Origin: Leucogyrophana mollusca
Lineage: Eukaryota; Basidiomycota; Agaricomycetes; Boletales
DNA length: 64,000 bases
Direction: 5' to 3'
Assembly (NCBI GenBank): GCA_021014945.1
Contig: MU266485.1
Location: 1-64,000, forward strand
In this document: positions 35,199 to 46,853 of the stretch, piece after piece
Numbering within the stretch: the first letter of the stretch is position 1
Layout: every line of letters starts with the position of its first letter
The notes under the pieces: model-generated
What the model was told of the DNA's origin: nothing
The model's database searches: none
What the model saw: the letters and a program-made list of their open reading frames with translations, nothing else
Translations under genes and position numbers: made by a program

Positions 35199-37348
35199 CT
35201 AGCCCACACTGAGTACAATATCCCGGATATCCCCTGTAAATCCCTCACACCCTATAACCTTCGCCGGAGCCGCAAAGGACATGTTACCCGTCGCAAGATA
35301 ATCTCCCCATATATTCATTGTAGTTGTGTACCAATACGTCTCGGTTTCTTCACCGTTGCCTTCCATGGAGATATTGGCGTACGTGTACTCTCGCGTAGCG
35401 TGAACCACAACTGATGTGTAACTGTCAGCGGGAAGTGCGAAGGTGGGAGGGAGGGGGTAATATTCCGCATTTGAAGAGAAGGTGAGGGAAGAGGCATACA
35501 GGGCTGAGTCTTTCCCTTGGAACAGCCTCGCGCTCGCGATATTGCTCGAGTTCGCCAGCGATCCAGGGCGGACCTTGAACGAAAGGGTATACGGGGGGCC
35601 TACAGATTCGATGTGGGTATCAAACGGGAACCAGGGTATCTGAGCGTATGAATAAACAATGTCGCCATACTCGGGTTCCTCAGCGCGATTCAGATTCTGT
35701 CCAGGGGCTTTGGCGTTCAGCATGGGATACGCCGCATCAAACTGAGTCTGTGTGAGCTCAGTGTCTCGCACCCCGGATCCAGCCCACGTTTTCTCCCCGA
35801 ACATGGCGAGGCTTCGTGCGAGCTGGTAGTACGTCTCGAGCGGTGTCGTCGCATTTGGCCCCCAATCATTCCATAATGCAAAGATTGACCCTCGTAAGTG
35901 CGGATCATCCGCGCTTGTATTGTTACTTGGATCTGTCGGGGTGAAGATATTGGGTGCCCAGCCTTGTCCACCTGGAGCACCTGACCAGAGCAGCGTCTCA
36001 TTGAGCTCCTGAGGAAATCCACCCTCCGCGGGAATCTTCCCGTCTAGGTATAGGAACGCTTGCTCGGAGTTGATTACGTCGTATCCCCCATTCAAGAGTT
36101 GTAGAGGTATATCACCGGCCGGGAAGTCCCAATGCTGAATCGTGATGTTCGTCGAGACGGAAGACGTATTACTGGGTTCGTATGTCCCCCATATCCTAAT
36201 CGACTTCCCGCTTTCCTCTTGGATGAAGTCTGACATCTCGTTGACGAAAGAGATGTATGCATCTGCGAGGCTAGCCTCATACTCGTCTGCTCCGATGGAG
36301 ACTTCCGCTGAAGTAAACCATGGGAGAAATTGAGACCAGATAGACTTGATTGTTGGGATGGTTTCAGGATAGGTCAGGTTTAGAGAATCAGGGGTACCAT
36401 TGAGCATGAGCTGTGGTTTCCATTGTGATATAACGAGTGAGTGCCCGGGTGTGTCGATCTCGGGTATGAGGGTCACTCCATGCGCTGTACATATCTCTTG
36501 CATTGCAGTGAATTCAGAGTATGACCAGCTTTCGTTACGATATGGGACGAGGCCGTAGACGGGTGAGTTGGTAGGAGGTTGAAAACGGAAACCGGAGTAC
36601 AGTGTACGCCATCCTGTACCGTAGAGTATTTGTGGTATCCATAGGTTGTCGGACGCGTGAATATGAAATTCGTTTATCTTCCAGAAGGAAGCATATGTAC
36701 AAAGATCCGCTACAAGGGTAAGGGCAGGTGTTAGCGAGGGGGAGGCGCCCGAATCCGAAGGACACCGGACTCACAGAGAAAGGCTGTGTCAAACCAGTGT
36801 CTCCCCGCGTCAAGCATGAAGCCACGCACCTCCCACCCAGGACCATCAGAGCCTGTCCCAGCAGGTATCTCAGCTGATGTATGACTTGCCACCAGCTGTT
36901 GCAACAGTGTTCGCGTGCCCCACCACACGCCGATGGGCGCCGCGCCCGCGATAACAATTTCGTTTTGCGAGATGGTGAAGTCATAGCCTTCACCGGTGGG
37001 TTTACCATTGTACAAGGTATGATTTGTTGTGGTGTTCAACGTGAGGAAGATAACAGAGCGTTCAGATCCGGAGTTCGAAGCGCTGCGAACTGCGGGTATG
37101 ACGAACCCAGCTATCCCAACCAGATCCTCGCGGAACGTTTGCGCAAACTGGAGTAGCGAGGGTGATCCTTCGTGCGTGTAGCGTGGATCGACGAGAATCT
37201 GTACGGCCGGGGTAAATACAAAGGGCGCAGAATCCGCAGGGGTGAAGGTAGCTATGGAGGGAATCTGGGGCTGGAGGGTTGCTCCTAGGACCTGGAGTGA
37301 GAGGCCTGCACTGCAGAAAGCGATCTTGATTAGTCGGGCGAGCAGCAT
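35199..37348 (-). CDS. Secreted GH20 beta-N-acetylhexosaminidase
   Basis: Hydrolyses terminal GlcNAc from chitin fragments or glycans, probably outside the cell. The start at 37348 gives MLLARLIKIAFCSAGLSLQV, a signal peptide. The N-terminal domain (VFTPAVQILVDPRYTHEGSP ... VWWGTRTLLQQLV) precedes the catalytic barrel, which opens with VRGFMLDAGRHWFDTAFL, is spliced to DLCTYASFWKINEFHIHASD, and continues with PEIDTPGHSLVISQW. The catalytic Asp-Glu pair is in VSIGADEYEAS. After the barrel (ALWNDWGPNATTPLETYYQL) there is an additional beta-rich C-terminal region (from about 35650 down) with LSFKVRPGSLANSS and AKVIGCEGFTGDIRDIVLSV, which resembles a concanavalin-like jelly-roll. Many N-glycosylation sequons (NTS, NNT, NMS) support secretion. 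Exon edges around 36530-36770 are approximate. Confidence 0.9.
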
Positions 37349-37876
37349 TGACAAAATCAGACCAGGTGTTGGTGCAGTTCCAGGCGAACTCTGACGCAGG
37401 CAGCATGGTGAGATACTGTCATGGGACCTGCATATCGGTATCAATAGTATGTCCGCGTTGAACTTTGACGAGGTGAAAACCCACCAGAAGACGGCGTGAG
37501 AGGGCGTGAGTGTTACTGGCCAGGCTTGAAGCTATCATTATCAACATTAGTTTGAGATAAGAAATCACAATCACACCTGCATTTGCGCACTGGTGGTAAC
37601 CGTCCAAAGAGTAAGCGTGGTCAGCTGTGGTCAAGCCTATGTATTTGGAAGCAATATGGAAGCCACAAGTCCTAACATTGAGTCTGTTTATACATATACA
37701 CGAATCAACGCTGCAAAAAGTATAGGGTTGGTAAAATTGTAGATGCAAGAAAACGAGCCGAGATAAAATCAGAATCAGGTACATATAATCCAATGGATAT
37801 CCCACCAGCCGCGTCAGATTAGACCTGGTTGACCTCCGCTTTCCTTTCCTCGTCCTTCACTTACGGGTTTCATCCG
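37349..37876. other. Intergenic: GH20 promoter and 3' side of amidohydrolase copy A
   Basis: No gene is supported. The upstream frame of GH20 stays open for another 32 codons beyond 37348, but an earlier start would bury the signal peptide. Confidence 0.35.
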
Positions 37877-40181
37877 TCAGGCTTCGCTCGCCAGAAAACA
37901 CGCGCGGTTGAGAAGATACGTCCTTGTGAACGCGCCCGTTCTACCGAGCAACGCGCCCTTAGCATCCTGACATTCTGATATACAGCATATCACTCACGAT
38001 AACAATGACATCGAGGTTCTTGGGATCGGATAGGAGTGAGATGTCTTCGAGCGGGTTACCGTTTACGAGCAAGAGATCGGCATAATAGCCTGGCTGCACC
38101 TTGCCCAGCTCGTTAGGATGCATCATGATTTCACCACCAAGGGCTGTTGCGGATAAGATAGCTTCCATCGGCGTAAAGTCTACCAGCTTGACGAAGAGTT
38201 CGAGATCACGGTAGGAGCTGCAGCGGGGTAATGTAGCACGGGTCAGCCTGTCCCATCAATCTAAGCGCGAAACCTACCCGTGAGGCGTCCAAGCGAACCT
38301 TGGGACGAAAAAGTATCTATCAGTAAACCCCAGAGTCACTATACAAATAACATACCCGTAATCACCGCCGGGAAGGATCTGCGACAGAGTAAGTCCAGAC
38401 AAAGGCTAAATTAGATACAACAGTTGCATACCTTGATGCCACGTCTCTTCATCTCCTTCAAACCCGCTATACATACATCTAGCTCTCTCTTGTATTTCTC
38501 CACAGCCGACTTCGGGAATCCGACTAGAATTATGTGAGAAAATGCGACAGAGATTGATTCCCAATACTTACAGCGACCCTGCTCAGCCTCAAGCATTGAC
38601 GCGTAGAGAATGTTGAGCGCAGGGGCAACGTAGACCCGGTTCTTCTGGGCCTCCAATGCGAACATAGACTCGTCCGAGATGAATGCTGCAGAGAATTGGT
38701 CAGCCAATCTTGTAGCAAAACGACGGGAGGGAGACGAACACCCGTGATACAATATGTCGATTCCGTATTGCAAGCACTGACGTATTGATTCATCAGAACG
38801 GGCGTGCGAGCAGGCACGAATGCCCTTCGCGTGGGCAGCCTGCGCATCTTGAGTCAGAAATGTTGTTGAAGTCGTTATTCAGAAAGGCAATCCAACCTCA
38901 GTGCCAGCAGCGACCATCTCGTCGGGGAACGTGCTATCTTCAGCTCGAAGATCCTCTAGAATCTCATCCCCGCTCATAGAGAATTTGACCTAAAGACTTC
39001 GTTAAAGGAAGATATTATGACGGGAGAATGCCTACCGCGTCGACACCAGAGTCAGCGAAGCCCTGCACTGTCTTGATAATCTCGTCTTCACTGTTAACGA
39101 ACGTGGTGATGCCCTCACAAAGCGCGCCATCGGTAGGAGCCATCTGATGGAGCAAGCTGTCAGTGCAACGCTGGGTGGAGTCTGCAGAACATGATAAACC
39201 TCTTGCCCGTTAGCGAGGTACCTAGGGCCTGGGATATCCCCAGCTTGGATTGCATTCCTGATGACCAAGTCGAGACGAGGTTTTGCTGCGGCAGCACCCA
39301 CTGCATACATCACAACATATCAGTGCGCCAGCTCTCGCAACCAAAACGGGAGACTTACTACACATGGTGTAGCCGCTATCAAGGAAAGTTCTAGCACTTC
39401 TTGCAGATAATAAAGTGTGCTCTTCAATGGGCATAGCAGTGATTTCGTCCAGAGTGGGGGAGTTGATGAAGGAGGCGTGAGCATGTGAGTCGCCTGAAGC
39501 AAAGAATCAGACCAAGAAGTTCCAAGCTCAGAGATGGAAGATAAGATATTACGCACAAAGACCGCTCATGAGCGTGCGCCCATTCCCCTGATAGATTCGC
39601 GCCCCTCGTAAAGTTTCCGACGAGAGCTTGCCTCCAACACTGACAATGCGCTTCCCCTTGATAAGGACGTCCCCTTGATAAGGTTCCCTTCCGGTCGAGT
39701 CAAGTATGTTGACATCGACGAAAGCAATGAGGGAGTCGTCACTCCCAGTAGAAATCTCCACGTTAGGGATTTTGAGTCGAGGGTCCGGCTTAGTCTATTT
39801 GTAGAGCGAAGGAAATGTTAAGCAACAGGGATGCCGGGTGGAAGGAGAATATTACCAAATTGATTCCTCTGAAGGTGGGACGGCGGGGGTCCCAGCTTTC
39901 ACCTAAACCATTCACGTCGGGGTGTTTAGGCGTCTTAAAGCCCGTATTTTCCTGGGCCATCATCCTGTAGAGTTCGCGGATCAGTCAAATGCTACCGAAG
40001 CTACACTCCAGTCGAAGCGCGTACCAGCTAGGGGGGACCCACGTAGAGCCGGGCGCTGCAGCTGAAGCATCCCAGCTAAAGAAACGCAGTGAACGGTCGA
40101 TCAAGCCAAGGCGTGGCTCGTCATATCACTGCTTACCTGAAAGTAGGAACCACTGCGCGGCGCACGTCTGTTGTAGCCATT
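37877..40181 (-). CDS. Amidohydrolase-family metal-dependent hydrolase, tandem copy A
   Basis: A TIM-barrel hydrolase of the imidazolonepropionase/prolidase-like group (COG1228 type), which cleaves C-N bonds with one or two metals. It has more than ten exons. Start is MATTDVRRAVVPTF at 40181; later SWDASAAAPGSTWVPPSW, then FVDVNILDSTGREPYQGDVL. Metal ligands visible: HxH in GLCDSHAHASF, Lys in KFSMSGDEI, His in ACSHARSDES and ILYHG, Asp in LPGGDYG. The tail is EAILSATALGGEIMMHPNEL and GYYADLLLVNGNPLEDISLL. The last intron (GTGAGTGATA donor to ATGTCAG acceptor) leads to a short final exon ending LNRACFLASEA, TGA at 37877. Paralogous to copy B at 41398-43724 with the same exon plan but a different C-terminus. 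Substrate unknown; ochratoxinase-like and dipeptidase activities both occur in the superfamily. Confidence 0.9.
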
Positions 40182-41397
40182 AGAACCTCTGCTCGCTCTG
40201 TCTCGTAGAAATACAGAACCAGGGAGGGAACAGCTGCGAGAAAGCAAGAGCTGGGAACTTGTGACGCAGGCTCGTCGTACGTTTTATATTGTGACGCTCT
40301 TCAAAGTTCTCGACGCTCCATTCGCAGGCAGAGGGGCGGCGGCAGCGTCCGAGATACAGAGTGGTCTGCTGATCCACTACCATGTTCCAACCTTGGAGCC
40401 GACAATCAGATGGTCCGGCACCGCAACTCTCACGCCCACCGGATGAGGGTTGGAACCTGTTGGAACGAGTCTATCCACTGAGCTGGAAAAACCGTGGTAT
40501 ACTTGTATCCCATTCTCCGAGTGTTTGTGACTCCCGGAGACTTCGGCGTCACTTGCCGGCACAGGATGGTCACCAATCTAACAGTCTATACATGGAATGG
40601 TTAAATCAGTATTATTCCAGGGGGCCTTGAACCCATGACGCACCTCGGTCTCTTGTCATAACGGCCCGCGCCCCCTCCCTCATTTTCAACCCTGGATCCC
40701 TAGCTGAGCGCCACTTCCAACTCGCGGGAAAGCATGAAGTAGTCTGGAATTTGCACAGTGGCTACAAAGTGGCTAGACCAGAAACGGGATTGGGCCTTAG
40801 CCTTCCAAGTCTTTCAAGTCACAAGTTAACATGGATCCGACGCTTCGGAACCCACCGACTGCCGCATGTATCCATAAGGTATCCTGAGCGAATCGGCTAA
40901 AGATGGGATGAATGGGCAGCTGTGGTAGACACAAGTGCATGAAGAACTTGCCACTTGCCTCAAATCTGCCTGCGAAAAGCAGTAACTACTCCGACGAGTT
41001 CTGTCTGCCACGCACAATATTAGGACGTTCCCAGTAGTCGGCTCAACATCGACGTCTGTTCCGCAGCTGTGTGGAGGTATTTCTTCAGCTCACTCGAAGG
41101 CGCATCTGCAGCTCGGCTCGAGCTCGGGTCTATAGCAATCGATCTGGGCTTCCCCAGTGCTGGTGGAGGTCTCACACACTAGTGGCAACACTGGCTCGGT
41201 TTCGCTTACGTAAGTAAATTCAGATCTGGCTTGCCGAACGAATGCTGTTGCTGTCGCGGTCACAGGGATGGCATTCATGAACACTTAAAGTAGAATATGC
41301 AGGCAGGGTAACCATGGCCGACGCTACTATGCAGGCCCCAGATTGGCGTCGGATGGGGCTAGCTATGATAGATAAGCCTCCACCTTCTCATGTCCGT
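40182..41397. other. 1.2 kb spacer between tandem amidohydrolases
   Basis: Contains the promoter of copy A and the 3' end of copy B. Small open frames (for example 41090-41284 minus) show no known motif. I looked for a third amidohydrolase fragment here and found none. Confidence 0.45.
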
Positions 41398-43724
41398 TTA
41401 TTTCTCAACTTTCAGCTGCGCCTGGTCAGCTTCCGAAACAAGGCTCTTCTCAGCTTCATGCTGGTGAGGGCGAGCAGAAGTTTCTTTGTGAATGTGGCCA
41501 TTCTGAGCACGATAAGGACGGCCTTTAATATCCATGAAGATACTTCGTGGAAGGCAACCTCTCACCATAACAATGACATCTATGTTCTCCTGATGTGACA
41601 AGAGTGTAATATCCTCGAGAGGGTTTCCATTGACGAGAAGGAGGTCGGCATAGTACCCGGGCTGGACCTTTCCCAGCTCCTCGGGGTGCAGCATTATTTC
41701 TCCCCCAAGTGCTGTTGCGGACAAAATGGCCTCCATGGGTGTGAAGTCGAGAAGTTTTACGAAGAGCTCGAGGTCACGATAGGTCCTGAAAAAAACATGG
41801 GCATGTAAGCCAGGGGGCCTGTGTTGACGTTGCTCTCACCCGTGAGGAGTCCAAGCAAATCTTGAGGGACAACTTAGTACAGCCAATAATCCATGTAAAA
41901 CTCGACTTACCCATAATCACCCCCCGGCAGTATCTGGCGGGAAGGGCCGTCAGTGAATTGAACGACAAGTTGTCACATCTCTTACCTTGATTCCTCTTCT
42001 CTTCATCTCTTTCAGGCCAGAAACTGCCACCTGGAGTTCCCTTGCATAACCGACCGACTCTGCTTTAGAAACGGGGTCTAACGAAGTGCATCAGTACAGA
42101 TGCCAAGCTATGTCATAGAAGCTCACAGCCGAAAGCCGCTGCGTCGTTGAGAGTCCCATAGAGCCAGTTCAATGCTGGCGCGACGAAGACGCGGTTCTTT
42201 TGTGCCTCTAACGCGTCCATGGTGGGTTCCGAGATGAAGGCTACAATACTTATAAACGACGGGCAACGACCTCAAAGATGAGAATGTGTCACTGCTTACA
42301 ACCGTGGTAGATGATGTCGATACCGTATTGCAGACACTGCAAGATAGACTCGTCGGATCGAGCATGCGAACAGACTCGGATACCGCTGGCGTGAGCAGCC
42401 TAGTGATAAATGCGTGTCAGTTCCGCCTATGTGCTTTACAGCTCGAATCTGACTTCTGTGCCGGCAGCGACCATGTCATCAGGAAAAGTCGTATCTTCGG
42501 CCCTGAGAGTCTCCGTCATTTCCTCACCGCTCATCGAGAACTTCACCTGTCAGATCACTCATTTGAGTGTAGGCTACGCGACTGGGCCGCCATGGTCTTA
42601 CCACATTAACGCCCTCCTCGGCCATATTGGTGACAGTCTTTGTGATATCGTCTGCATCCTCGACAAACCTAGTGATGGCATCAATCAGGGCTCCTTTGGG
42701 AGGCGCCATCTGGATAAAATACCAATCAGGACACACTCTGCGGTCAGCGCATTTTCAGAAACTTACCTCTTGCCCATTGGCGAGGTAGCGTGGGCCAGGT
42801 ATATCGCCGGTGTTAATAGCGTTCCGTACGACCATATCGAGACGCTGCTTGGCGGAAGCAGCACCGACTGTCGCTCCCGATGAGCGATGACAGTGACACA
42901 CAGATCCCAGCTGTCCTGCTTACCGCACATGGTGTAGCCGCAGTCGAGGAACGTCCTTGCACTACGCGCAGTAAAAAGGGTATGTTCTTCAACAGGCATA
43001 GCAGCGAGTCCGTCGAGCGAATCTGAGTTGGTCCAGCTGAAATGCGTGTGTGCATCGCCTAGCCAAAATTGTGTCAGCATCCTTTCGAATCAGAAAGGTG
43101 AACACGAGACGGTCACTCACAAAGACCGCTCATTAGTGTCCGCCCGTTGCCCATATACACACGAGCGTTTGTCAAAGCCTCAGCCGAGAGCTTGCCGCCA
43201 ACCGTGACAATACGGTTTCCTTTGACCAGAACGTCCCCATGATATGGCTCCCTCCCAGTTGAATCAAGGATGTTGACGTCAACGAAGGCAATTATTGAGT
43301 CCTGGTCGTGGGAAGTGATTTCAATACTGGGGACTTTGATGTGGCGGTCAGGTTTCGCCTTTTCTACGTTAGTCGATGGACTGGCTGGAGAAAAGAGTAA
43401 AAAGCACTAGGTCAATACCCCTGAAGTAGGGGCGGTGGGGATTCCATGCTTCGCCTAGGCCATTGACGTTGGGAACATCGGGAGTGTGTGGTGGGCGGTC
43501 CCTTGCAATCATCCTGTGTACCGGTCAACGAGATTACTTTAGTGAGAGCCAAAAATGCCGTCGAAGGGGAACGTATACCAGCGAGGAGGGACCCATGTGC
43601 CATTAGTAGGTGCGACAGACTGGTCGAAGCTGTGCGATGGACGTGAGGAATCGATGCCTTGCAATCGGGTGTGGTCTCACCTGTAGCCGGGATGTGGAAC
43701 AGCGCGCTGTGTTTCGGTCGCCAT
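41398..43724 (-). CDS. Amidohydrolase-family metal-dependent hydrolase, tandem copy B
   Basis: Paralogue of copy A in the same orientation. Start is MATETQRAVPHPGYR at 43724, matching copy A's start and first splice. It continues SVAPTNGTWVPPRW, then FVDVNILDSTGREPYHGDVL. Metal ligands: HxH in GLCDAHTHFSW, Lys in KFSMSGEEM, His in VCSHARSDES and IIYHG, Asp in LPGGDYG. It ends EAILSATALGGEIMLHPEEL, GYYADLLLVNGNPLEDITLL and then NGHIHKETSARPHQHEAEKS with stop at 41398. The 63-base piece before NGHIH (GTGAGA to CTCAG) is probably an in-frame intron. The His-rich, charged C-terminal tail differs from copy A. All metal ligands are kept in both copies, so both are likely active. The gene starts 618 bases from the divergent alpha/beta hydrolase. 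Confidence 0.9.
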
Positions 43725-44341
43725 TAAGGCCAATAATGACTACTGTAAAAGTTGTCGGGGGTAAATAAGGCGGGGTGGGGGTTGCAAAAGCAAGAACCGT
43801 TTTGTAGCCCGGCTACTTATAGTTGAACAGATTTTCCATAGCTGTGATCACTCAGCACCACCGCCAGCACGGCTCCTATCTTGTGACCGAATCAGTTCGG
43901 CAAGCCGCAAATCCATATTTCATTTATGCTAATCTGCTAGCTGTCCTGAGCAAAAGAGCGGTCAGCCGATCATGGCTCTCACCCTCACACGGGAAGTGGT
44001 GTGGAACTTTAACTTACCAGTGTTAGTGATGCGCCCGGGGACAGTAGCACCGCGCCCATGGGAACGCGGAGCCAGCACTTACATCTTTTAAGATGTCGGA
44101 ATTGACGCCACCATTCTGTATAGATATTCTCCGGGCCTCTCGGCAGGGCAGAATATCTTTGTACCATGGATGAGCATCACATGCGGTCATTGACGGAGTG
44201 CCTTGTGTGATAGATATAGCGACTGTGTTCACAAACTTGTTTAAAGCCCAGCGGTATCCTCTTTCACAGTAACCTCATCTGTTATACCAAATACCAGTCA
44301 GCAAAGCGCATTGAGAAGGGAAACCACATATTTTTCATAGC
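43725..44341. promoter_or_regulatory. Divergent promoter region, amidohydrolase B / alpha-beta hydrolase
   Basis: 617 bases between divergent starts. A minus-strand frame at 44023-44232 has no known motif. No TATA box is evident close to either start. Confidence 0.35.
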
Positions 44342-45320
44342 ATGTCAGTGTACGTCTCAAGCATCTACAATTCCCCTTCCATGGCATAACTCCCTTGAAC
44401 TAGATCCAACGCGGATCAATATCTTATTCCGGTCTCGCCGAATCTTTCTCTGCACGTCGAGACAACTGGACCCGCGACCGATAACACACCTATCGTATTC
44501 ATCCACGGTCTTGGCGGCTCCTCGACGAACTACGGCCCCATTATCGATGCGTCCGGCGTAAGCGCTAACCGCCAGGTTATCACCTTTGATCTGGAGGGCC
44601 ACGGTCTGAGCCCGGGAGGCGGTGAGACGTCAATCGAGGGGTATGCGCAGAGCGTGAAGCTCGTGATGGATTCACAGAAGGTCGAGAAGGCGGTCATCGT
44701 AGGTCATTCAATGGGTGGGGTGAGCGCTTGGCCATTGGAATGTGATTCGGAAAACAGGACTGACTGGCTTTTTACGCAGATAATAGCGACCACGTTCGCG
44801 GCTCAATATCCACCTAAGGTTGAAAAGCTCGGTAAGCCATCGAGAAAGACAATGAATCGAAATCCGCAAAAACTTTGTCCCTTCAGTGCTTATCGGCCCC
44901 GTCAAAGCTTTTGCAGAAGCTGGCGTGAAAGCCCTAACAGCACGAGGAGAAACAGTTCTCAAGGGAGGCATATCTGCAATCGCCGATACGGTTGCCACCG
45001 CTGGGGTCTCCCAAAAGACCCTGACATCACGACCGCTCTCCAAACACGCCGTGCGAGCGTCTCTCCTCGCCACATCTGTAGTTGGCTACGCGAGCGCTTG
45101 CTTCGCGCTGACGAGAGCCAAAGACCCCGACTACGCAAAGATCACAGCTCCAACGCTGATTATCGCAGGTACGGAGGATAAGACCTGCCCTGAGGCGACC
45201 GTCAAGTTTTTGGAGAGCAAGATAGCGGGGGCCAGAGTTGTTACGCTGAGCGATGTGGGACATTGGCACTTGCTGGAGGACGTAGATGCCGTTGGGGAGA
45301 TACTGGCCGCAGTTGCTTGA
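44342..45320 (+). CDS. Alpha/beta hydrolase
   Basis: A serine hydrolase of the AB-hydrolase 1 type. The start was set by splicing: ATGTCAGT (44342-44349) ends at a GTACGT donor and joins an exon after the acceptor near 44402, giving MSVSNADQYLIPVSPNLSLH. Then come IVFIHGLGGSSTNYG (oxyanion hole), VITFDLEGHGLSPGG, and the elbow VIVGHSMGG, with an intron directly after it (GTGAGC). IIATTFAAQYPPKVEKLVLI follows. The acid is likely in IIAGTEDKTCPE and the histidine in SDVGHWHLLED. About 275 residues. The 3-oxoadipate enol-lactonase-like shape suggests a small ester or lactone substrate, but that is only a family inference. Confidence 0.85.
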
Positions 45321-45585
45321 TTCGTCCGCGAAAGCTATCAACCGAAACGTCGTGAAGCGTCGAAATTGTAAAACACGTGTAAAACATCTCGGTTTACTTT
45401 GGGGCGGTGAAACTGCAAGAAATCAGTAGTGATATTCCTGGGTCTGCTGAGGGGGTATATACAAGGAAATTTGCCTGCTAAATCTGATAAATCGAAACCT
45501 TCCAGATAAGCCTCGAGTGCTCCAGTGACTCTGAGACGAGTCTCTTACCTCAGTCTCCTTATCCGCGTTGATCAGGGTACATCGT

Positions 45586-46423
45586 TCACGAAGCTTTCAC
45601 AAACCTCCCAGCTTGGTGCCAAAACAGATTTTCCTCGTCTTCACCTTCTTTCCCCCAGAGACTCATTTCGCTCCAGCCTCCAATCGCTTCAACCCATAGA
45701 TGGGCAGGGCGATCCAAGCGACATCCATCAAGAGCAACAAGCCAAAGAGGTGTCCATAAACGCTGCCACCACGCAACATCCGGACGCGGGCTTAAGACAT
45801 GCTCGTAAAATAGGAACTGTCCTCCCGGTTTGAGTACTTCATTGACGAGGGCCTTGAGTGTCGTTTCGGGAGATGGTATCGAACATATTGTCAAGATGGA
45901 GATGATGGTATCGACGGTATGCAAGTCCCCAAGTGCAGTCAAGATGGCAGCAATATCTTCGGCACCACAAGATAGGATCAACAGAGAGCCAGAAGACTCG
46001 GTATAGCCAGCAGCCTGCGCAACGCGACGTAGCTCTTCGTGCATGTGTGTATTTGGCTCGACTGCAACATATTTGGTCACACGCGACGCGTTCAAATAAC
46101 TGATAGCGTGACCATAGCCTGTGCTTGCAAACGATCAAGCTAGTGTCTATTCACAGCCAAGTGCGAAGTATCTGACCTGCACCGAGATCGAGGACAACGC
46201 CATGAGCGTTCTCAGGTATAAGACGTAGCTTCTCCACGCGCCCGTTCTGGTCTACGCCATCCCCAAAGGCAGACCATACATGGGACATGAAGAAGCGTGA
46301 GATAGCTGTCGGTCGCAAGAGCAATCCTGGGGTGCACCAGAGTGCACCCAAAGTTGGCCAAAATGCAGTCCGGATGGCAAGTTGCAGGTCTTCGAAGAGC
46401 GCAAAGGCTGCCTTTAATCGCAT
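45586..46423 (-). CDS. METTL7-like SAM-dependent methyltransferase
   Basis: A class I methyltransferase resembling METTL7, whose human members methylate thiols and associate with membranes. The start at 46423 (MRLKAAFALFEDLQLAIRTA) precedes a hydrophobic stretch and ISRFFMSHVWSAFGDGVDQN. Motif I is VVLDLGAGYGHAI, formed by splicing across GCAG|GTCAGA...CACAG|GC. The acidic loop is KYVAVEPNTHMHEEL. Then ILSCGAEDI, TVDTIISILTICSIPSPETT (motif IV), and VLKPGGQFLFYEHVLS (post II). The C-terminal WWQRLWTPLWLVALDGCRLDR is typical of the METTL7 group. Upstream the frame is open for about 50 more codons, but those lack family features. It converges on the hydrolase at 44342 with a 265-base gap. Confidence 0.85.
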
Positions 46424-46853
46424 CTTAACAGGAACAGTAAGGTTGCCGCGCCAGTCGACAGTGAGAGCAAGAGGCAGGGAGTACCCTTTACGTTTTCCCA
46501 CGCGACTTTTCGAGTGGAATTGTGACTGTGAAAAAGTCGCTCTCCAGTCTCTGCAGGGTGCAACCGCCGTCCCCACCAACAAAGCTGCCCCAGCGTCGGC
46601 GCTGACCGTATAGCTTCAGCGTACGCGTTGTTGGTCTCTCGTGCACGATAGATCACGCCTTCGGAACATTGCGCAGGCGAGCACTGACACGTCGCTATTT
46701 ACAGCTGCTGGCTGTATAGTGGTCCACGAATTCCCGTTGTTGGACTATCGCCTCTCCAAGTACTCCAGAGAAGACTGCAGTTACCCTCTTGATCTGTGTG
46801 TTGTCTTATTCTGTCACTCAACAACGCTAACAGTACCCTCCCAGATTTCCGCA
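46424..46853. promoter_or_regulatory. Divergent promoter region, METTL7-like / AUR1
   Basis: 430 bases between divergent starts. Pyrimidine-rich sequence lies just before the AUR1 ATG. No TATA box is evident. An open frame from 46641 runs in phase into AUR1, but its extra 71 codons do not resemble AUR1 proteins. Confidence 0.45.

Noticed and set aside
40600..40680. Possible tRNA T-arm-like GGTTCAAGG on the minus strand
   Set aside because: The flanking bases do not pair into a T stem and no D or anticodon arm can be folded around it.
40182..41397. Remnant third amidohydrolase between the tandem copies
   Set aside because: None of the conserved blocks (HxH, KFSMSG, GGDYG, NGNPLED) appears on either strand.
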